Assembly: GCA_011319805.1 (NCBI GenBank)
Contig: SJRY01000068.1
Location: 248,001 to 312,000 of the forward strand
Direction of reading: 5' to 3'
DNA length: 64,000 bases
Origin: Macrocybe gigantea
Lineage: Eukaryota > Basidiomycota > Agaricomycetes > Agaricales > Callistosporiaceae
In this document: positions 58,127 through 64,000 of the stretch, piece after piece
Numbering within the stretch: the stretch's first letter is position 1
Layout: each line of letters starts with the position of its first letter
Made by a program: the position numbers and the translations under genes
The notes under the pieces: model-generated
What the model saw: the letters and a program-made list of their open reading frames with translations, nothing else
Database searches by the model: none
Told to the model about the DNA's origin: nothing

Positions 58127-59748
58127 TCAGGCGGGTATCGCAATTGTATGCTCTTTTTCCTTGACAGGTTCAGCGGACGGAACTTGGATTTCCTCCTTTT
58201 CCAGCTTTCGTCGTGTGACTTCCTTCTCCTCTTCTGCGATGAGCGCATTTAGCTCATCTTCCAGTTCTCCCTCGTCCACTGTCTCGCTTGCTCCAACCGC
58301 CAAGTCTCCTCCCATCCGGACGGCGTCATCGATCTCCTTGGCATCGCTGTTGGCTTCCGCCAGCGCGTCCATCGTGGCATCGATAGACTCTCGTTGCAGT
58401 GACGGGTGAGCCAATATCGCCCGCAGCGTAGCAGTGGACGTTTCATACGTCTTCATGATCTGCAAATAAAGTGTCAATGATCGTCCTTTCCGGCGGAGTT
58501 AGAGAAACAGACTTCAACGTCCCCTGCCGCTGTCTCGACGCTGATCATCGTCGACTCCAATGTACTAAGAGAGTCCAGCCGTTTGTGAAGAAGCGTGTCT
58601 AATAGTTTCCGAGATCTTAGATAACTCAGGGCTAGCGGTTTGCGGCTCTGTTTCAACGCCTCGGATGCCGTTCTTGTGCATCTACAAGAAACGATCCTCA
58701 ACACAAATTGATGCCAATGAAAATAAGGGAAACTCACTCATCCATCTTCTGATGCAGCCCATCAATTTGTCCGCGTAGATTCTCCACCGCAGTCTTCAAC
58801 TCAAGAATTCCTCGATCGACTGCACTTATCTCGTGCAGAGAAGTCCCGTCATCAGTGATGAACTTGACAATCTGCCACGAGGAACTTGAGCACATTTTCA
58901 TCGAAACTGATAAAGAAAGGACTGCACCTCCTTCTCCACGATAAGCGCCCTCTTGTCGCGTTCCAAGAATCGAAGTAGCACCTTCGCGTCGCCATCTGCA
59001 AGCGTTTCTCTCCCAACAACTGATCCAAATGCCTTCTTGAAGCCGTCAACGCTATACAGTCTGTCGCTCGGACCTCCAGCTCTGGACCTCTGCTTCTCTA
59101 GCACTTCTTCGGCTGCCTTTTCCACCAATGAAACAATCACGTATTCCCCCCACCATCGGGTGTCCTTATGGTCGCGACTCGCCGACCCTGCAAGCAGCCC
59201 GTCTTCTCCAACAATGCCAAGCTGTTCCATAGCCCACCATAGAGGCTTCCCAACGACGTATGCAGCTATTCTTGCAGGAAGCCACCCAGCATCGTATATG
59301 GATTTGCGTGAATTTAGGAAATCGGTATAAGAAATAAAAGCGTTAGAGGTCTGTAACTCTGTCTTCGCTAGGACGAAAAAGAAAGCACGTTACAGTAGAA
59401 AAAAAATGTTAAAAACAACACGGCAAACCTAGATTTGATGAGAATACGCACGAGGACAGCATCCAAAGCCAGTGGCTTGCCAACACCCTCCACCCTTAGA
59501 CGTTCCATTAGCGTCCGGCCGGCCCTTAACACAAGTCTATTCGGGCTGTCTCCCTGCAAGCCCAACGACACAATTTGTTCAAGTGACTTTCGCCACCATT
59601 CTATGTTGGCATGGTATGAAGTTGGGTTTGAGTGCTTTTGCCGCGCAATGTCCGAGTACAGTGCATGCAGTCGAGATGGGCTTGTCGTCGCATAGATAGG
59701 CAACGGTACTGCAGACCGCACAGATGTCTGTGGACTCGAGGTAGACAT
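58127..59748 (-). CDS. CHMP7-like ESCRT-III protein
   Basis: The ATG at 59748 opens MSTSSPQTSVRSAVPLP. The N-terminal part (ARQKHSNPTSYHANIEWWRK, LVLRAGRTLMERLRVEG, WLPARIAAYVVGKPLWWAMEQLG) resembles the winged-helix membrane-binding half of CHMP7. The C-terminal half is a typical Snf7-type coil: GILELKTAVENLRGQIDGLHQK, ALSYLRSRKLLDTLLHKRLDSL and MISVETAAGDVEIMKTYETSTATL. It continues with DALAEANSDAKEIDDAV and ELEDELNALIAEEE. CHMP7/Chm7 acts in nuclear envelope surveillance and sealing. One C at 59451 (plus) where CC is expected would restore the donor and the frame between DAVL and AKTELQTSNAF. Confidence 0.9.
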
Positions 59749-59988
59749 GAAAACGAGAAGAAGGCACCAGTGCTCCGCGAGCGCGTCGAAGAGATCACGT
59801 GGAACACAAAGCTGTTCTTGGCAATAAAATAGGTTCAAACAGGGCTACATAATGACTAGTGGTTCAACGAAGACTCCGCTGCATTTTCGCGAGAGAAATG
59901 ATACGCATCGGACGACTCTACGGCTGGTGACACTTCTTCCAACGTCGGCTACGGTATTTCGTGAGCACGGGGTAAGAAACCTTCTTTA

Positions 59989-61234
59989 CTAGACACCCAC
60001 TGTGACATGTAGGTTGCTTGGCAAGGAGAACCCAGGCGAAGGCTTCTCTGGGCTTTTCTCCGAAGCTGTATCGACACACGGTCTTGACGGCCTCCTTGAT
60101 GGCGTGCGGACGGACCCTTCATCCAACGAATCGCCCGCGCTTTTACTGCGGCTGGGTACCCACGTCACGTCGGGCTCATACAGCGGCCTGTACATTTCGC
60201 GATCCATTGCTTTTCGCTTTCTTGCTCGGTAAAACCATGCGTAACCGATCAGACCCACTAATGTGACAACGGCGAGAGCGCAGAGAGCCCCTATAGCCCC
60301 CGCCAACGTCAGATTCATCTCATTTTCGGTGCTAACCACGATGGTCTGGTACACAAGCCGTGTCGTTACGCCCGCACTTGGGAGGTGCTTGTTGCCGTAT
60401 TCTTGTTCAGCTGGTCGGCCTCGGCTTCAAAAATTCACATAATACCGGCAGACAACGATCAAAATACAGCCCTCGACGCACCGCTGATCTCTGCCGCCGT
60501 CGCGTTGAACTCCTTTTCTGTCTAGAAAGCGATTCGTGAGTCCGGCTACTAATACGTTCTGCAGTCCCGCTGACTTGTGGATTAAATAGATTCGCCCATT
60601 TTGGTATTTTCGTCTGTGGCGGCGGGTTGTCAGGATATCTACTAGAGTGCGTGAATGCGTCTAGGCAGTCAACTCATTACAGGTAGACACTGAGGTACTG
60701 AACAACGCACACGCCATGATATACGGTGGAGCAATTCTTTGACCACATTTGCCACCTGAAATTATGCATGAATATTGTGCCCCGCTGTAGCCCAGGCCGA
60801 TTTTCCCTACGTTTCGGGGCATGCATGTTGACACAAGGCGCAGGCCGATACTAGCGAGTACACAACGGTGCTGCATCCGCAGGAATGGTCTGTTGAGTTT
60901 GCCCGAGGATCGGGACCACTGTAGCTCGAGTTTGGGGCCAAAAACGGTAGGGTATATTCTGCGTGTGCCTCAATTTAATCTCTCATGTGGCAGATAAGCT
61001 CGACACCGCTTACGTCCATCACCAGAACATTGGGCCAATAAATACGACGCCACCACGCAGGGGGACTGTTGCAGTTCGTCATTCATCTGTGGCGCACTGT
61101 CAAGTCGAGTCCAAACAGGTGGACTGATCTAATACCCAGGAAAATGGATCATTGCATGTCGTTGGTGCGACGTGCGCCTCAACATCAGCGTAAAGGAGTA
61201 ATGCTAAATTTGAAAGGAGCAATGCCTTGTTCAT
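59989..61234 (-). CDS. Cys-rich single-pass membrane protein, paralog A
   Basis: The ATG at 61234 opens MNKALLLSNLALLLYADVEAH, a signal peptide, then TCNDPFSW. Middle exons give SCGCSTVVYSLVSACALCQHA, TKIPKWANLFNP, and EFNATAAEIS. The last exon has a membrane helix LAGAIGALCALAVVTLVGLIGYAWFY and a basic cytosolic tail (YRARKRKAMDRE) rich in Ser/Pro. The Cys pattern CxC...YSLxSACxxCQ, an N-glycosylated ectodomain, and a single helix with cytosolic tail are shared with the two genes upstream. The role is unknown; a cell-surface or wall sensor is one possibility. Some middle splice sites are not resolved. Confidence 0.65.
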
Positions 61235-61753
61235 CGTCTCTGCGTCGCTCAGATGGGTTGAGGGCGAAAACAAACGTCTCGCCGGCTCAAGCAATTGTTA
61301 ATTATAACACTCCAAAACAGGACAAGTCTCGAACACCCAGGGGACTAAAGAAAGTACCGAGTGAGAAGTATTTGGGCGGTACGGTCACGCGGTGCGGACT
61401 TCGCTGCGTTCCACGGCGGAAAGTATTTCGGGCCCTCCGAAGTACAGCCACGCCTGTCAGAGCAACATGGGAGCTCTGACGGCAAGAAGAGTTGAACCGG
61501 CACCTTCACAAAACAGATTGTCCAATAATGGTGCGGAATCCTTCACGCGCAATATCTTTGTTACATACAGATGCAAGAAATAGTACAGGTTTGTTGTGGT
61601 CGATGACTTCTTTCCCCTCATGTCAAATCTCTGGAACACCAGTGTATCCGCGATGTTGCCTGTGGAGACTGTCCATAGAGCTTCTACCGCCGTAGGTCGT
61701 GTACATCGCAGAAGTCGCTGGCGAGATGGGGTCGGACAGATTCTACGAAGGGG
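61235..61753. other. Spacer between membrane paralogs A and B
   Basis: A 519-bp region with the promoter of A and the 3' end of B, both on minus. Small plus-strand frames have no conserved content. A stretch near 61480-61520 resembles a tRNA T arm (GGTTCAACTC on minus) but no cloverleaf forms. Confidence 0.4.
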
Positions 61754-62902
61754 TCACTTAATTGGTGGAACGACTATAGATTCGACGGAACTGCTCACAC
61801 GTACATGGCTAAAAGGACTGGGGGAGATAGGCGAGATGGGCTCGTCGCGCATGCTGAGATATTCTTGCATAGGAGGAGATGTAGGTTCAGCGTCAATCGG
61901 GATACGTTCGCTCGGTTTACGTTGAACCCGTCTCTGTCTGGCGCGGAGGAGGTACCACATCGTGCCGAGGCCCAAGACACCAAGAAACATAATCCCTCCG
62001 ACCACGCCACCCGCAATGGCTCCCGCATGAGACGATTTTGACTTTGATTGAGTTGATGCGTTTGCGTCTGCAGCTACGGAGGAAGAAGTCGGAAAGCTTG
62101 TTGTGCTAATGACTGGCGTATCAGATCGTGTAGAAGGGGGCTGCACCGCAACTAGACACAGGTCAAGGGATTGACGTCGTGAGGAAAGGGAAAGAGTTGA
62201 CATACCTGAACGTGCTAGCTCTGGACTGAAGATATCGTTAGTCTGAACAATCCACGGGATAAATGAGGCCCGTCGAGTGTCTCGAAATACAGCTCGCACA
62301 TACCGCACTGATGTTCAGGAATGCCCAGACGGGAACTTCCACGTTACTTGGGATGGGTCTAGGATACCTGCTCTCTACATGTTGATCTTCAGCCGCTCAT
62401 CACTCGCATGTATGCGGACGCACTTTGTTATCTGAGTGACAACGCCGCAGTTTGTGGTCCAGTTCGTCCAACTGGTGAAAGTGCGATTCTGGCACCCGCC
62501 GCAAGCGCTGATCATGGAATACGTGACACTGCTGCAAAAGCATGGATCGGCTTGCGTCGCGAGAGGAGGTAGGTAGTGTGTGCCGTTCGGCAATGCGGGG
62601 ACGGTGATAGCTGATGCATTGCGAATGCACGTCAAGCTCCTCGAAATCAGCACGACGTAGTGCTTACATTGGCCACTACAAGCCGTTTCAAGATATGCCG
62701 CAACAAGACATGGTGTCTGTCCACGAGTATTGATCGCCTGTGAGGTGCGAATCAGTGAGAAAAATCGAGGCGGAAAGAATATCTCTGAAACAAGAACCCA
62801 TTGGTAGTCAGGTATGCATTGAACGACGTCGGACGATTGCCCAGCAACAAAGACTCCGACGAAGGCACAAAACGCTCCTATAGCCGAGATTCTTGTATGC
62901 AT
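61754..62902 (-). CDS. Cys-rich single-pass membrane protein, paralog B
   Basis: The ATG at 62902 opens MHTRISAIGAFCAFVGVFVAG (signal peptide), then SSDVVQCIPDYQWV. After introns: NTRGQTPCLVAAYLETACSG, ITVPALPNGTHYLPPLATQA, PCFCSSVTYSMISACGGCQ, TFTSWTNWTTNC, RPIPSNVEVPVWAFLNIS, and TNDIFSPELAR. A Ser/Thr-rich stalk precedes the membrane helix AGAIAGGVVGGIMFLGVLGLG and the tail WYLLRARQRRVQRKPSERI. Several Asn-X-Thr/Ser sites are present. This is the best resolved of the three paralogs and defines the family layout. The function is unknown. Confidence 0.75.
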
Positions 62903-63256
62903 AGTCAAGGTACAGTTCGTGATGCTTCAGGTTATCACCCTTCTGCTATGAGTGCTCATCGACAGGCGCCTCAGCGGTTCATGCATCAAGTGTTGGGAAG
63001 GTCAGAAGGACGTTAGAAGCCATCACCACATTGCCACACTGGAGCATCTTTCCCATAAGAAGATCAGCGATTCATACGCGGTGCTGTGTGTCAACACTGA
63101 TGTGAAAATTTTCATGATAGACGCCATAAATGTGATTAAATAGCAAGTACCCACTACAATCTGGTAAGGTGAATGACCAAAGAACAAATTACAAAGCCAC
63201 CGAGACGACAAGACCATCACATGGATTGATACGGCCAAACCAGTTCGTCAGATATA
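62903..63256. other. Spacer between membrane paralogs B and C
   Basis: A 354-bp A/T-rich region holding the promoter of B and the 3' end of C. No RNA gene or conserved frame was seen. Confidence 0.45.
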
Positions 63257-64000
63257 TCATAGTTCAGGAACTCCGGTGTAATGCCTTCCTTGATTAGAGT
63301 CTGGATACCCAAGGCTCCGTTGACCGGCAACCGTGTACGGTTGTTGAACTTCTGGAGCGGGATAAACTATTGGGGGCGGAACAGTAGCAGGATAGCTTGC
63401 AGGACGAGTAGGATAAGTGCTAGGATCCGAAGGATCCTGGAAGCAAGCAAAAAATCAGCCATCAAAGAAGCGATTGAAGGGGGATTGTATCTCACATAGG
63501 GCTTCATGGAAGGCGTGCCAGTGCCAGTGTAATTTGACATGAGCGGCATCGGGGAGTCAGTATAGCCTGTCGGAGGTGGTGATGCGGTAGACGATCCGAT
63601 GGGTGCAACAGTTTGCTGCATAGCTATGCTGGCCTCTTTGCGACGGTATTGAATGAGCCAGAACAGGCCCCCTCCAACTAATGCAAGGAAAACTACGCCT
63701 CCGATGACACCACCTGCTATGGCGCCAGCATTGCTCTTCTTGGACTCGCTAGACGTAGAAGTAGATGCCGGCAAACCATTTGTGCCGGTGCTTGTGCGAG
63801 AGATTGTCGGTTGAGCGGCGCCTGTTGATTCTGGACCACCTGATAAACCCGATATCAGTTGCAGATGCTTTGATGCGAGATCGGATACGTACTATTATTT
63901 GCTTGAGCAGCTTCGACGTCGAATTCATCCTTGATCGTCACATCAAGGTAAGCCCAATGCGGCACCCGTGTCCCAGATGGAATGCTGCGCGGGAAACTGA
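63257..64000 (-). CDS. Cys-rich single-pass membrane protein, paralog C (5' part outside window)
   Basis: The visible part enters at the window edge with FPRSIPSGTRVPHWAYLDVT and KDEFDVEAAQANN. A Ser/Thr stalk follows (STSTSSESKKSNAG), then the membrane helix AGAIAGGVIGGVVFLALVGGGLFWL. The tail begins YRRKEASIAMQQT. A further intron leads to the last exon (DPSDPSTYPTRPASYP, ending HYTGVPEL). The signal peptide and Cys domain lie beyond base 64000. Its WAYLDVT segment and GAIAGGV helix match paralog B, supporting tandem duplication. Confidence 0.75.

Noticed and set aside
61480..61520. A third tRNA gene
   Set aside because: The minus strand has a T-arm-like GGTTCAACTC, but no matching acceptor or D arm could be built around it.
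1..64000. Transposable elements or viral insertions
   Set aside because: No reverse transcriptase, transposase, integrase or long terminal repeat pattern was recognised on either strand.

Overview
The window is nuclear DNA of a basidiomycete fungus, most likely an Agaricomycete. Genes are dense and intron-rich, and introns are mostly 45-70 nt with GTRNGY-type donors and CAG/TAG acceptors. Gene order alternates between strands with short spacers. Several families typical of mushroom-forming fungi are present: a JmjC protein with Cys-rich fingers, a DUF7918-like protein, a secreted PL1 lyase, and Cys-rich single-pass membrane proteins. No species can be named from the sequence alone.

Layout. 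0-2 kb: N-terminus of an unknown protein (-), then an RNF212/Zip3-type RING protein (-). 2-7.5 kb: large JmjC protein (+). 7.9-17.2 kb, all minus: casein kinase 1, Baeyer-Villiger-type FAD monooxygenase, GID4, MFS drug transporter. 17.6-18.7 kb: Ran GTPase (+). 19-22.6 kb, minus: unknown SAM-like protein, TRAPP subunit Bet3, mitochondrial ribosomal protein uS13. 22.7-30.2 kb: XAP5, tRNA-Phe (-), V-ATPase subunit D, ribosomal protein uL24 (-), FRG1, Bud23, Bcs1-like AAA protein (-). 30.3-38.1 kb, plus: J-domain/ankyrin protein, LUC7, and a conserved fungal protein of unknown function. 38.4-42.8 kb: USP48-like deubiquitinase (-). 42.9-45.3 kb: GAA1 (+). 45.4-48.5 kb: TAF7 and SAM37 (-). 48.8-53.6 kb: PL1 lyase (+), DUF7918-like (-), AP endonuclease (+), tRNA-Phe-like (+). 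53.6-64 kb, all minus: OTU1, ABC-F ATPase, HSP12-like, CHMP7-like ESCRT-III, and three tandem Cys-rich membrane paralogs (the last one cut by the window edge).

Most genes are unlinked housekeeping functions (translation, splicing, ubiquitin, membrane traffic). I see no metabolic cluster, CRISPR array, phage or intact transposon. I did not find a convincing new multi-gene system.

The strongest unexpected signal is technical. In at least 19 places a conserved gene is interrupted by the apparent loss of one base, nearly always in a short homopolymer, and always a loss. The essential V-ATPase subunit D gene has four. This fits uncorrected sequencing or assembly deletions far better than pseudogenes, and it will break automatic gene models. 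Two well-supported GC-AG introns, a stop-codon-only last exon in the uL24 gene, an aberrant tRNA-Phe and the tandem membrane-protein array are the main biological points of note.
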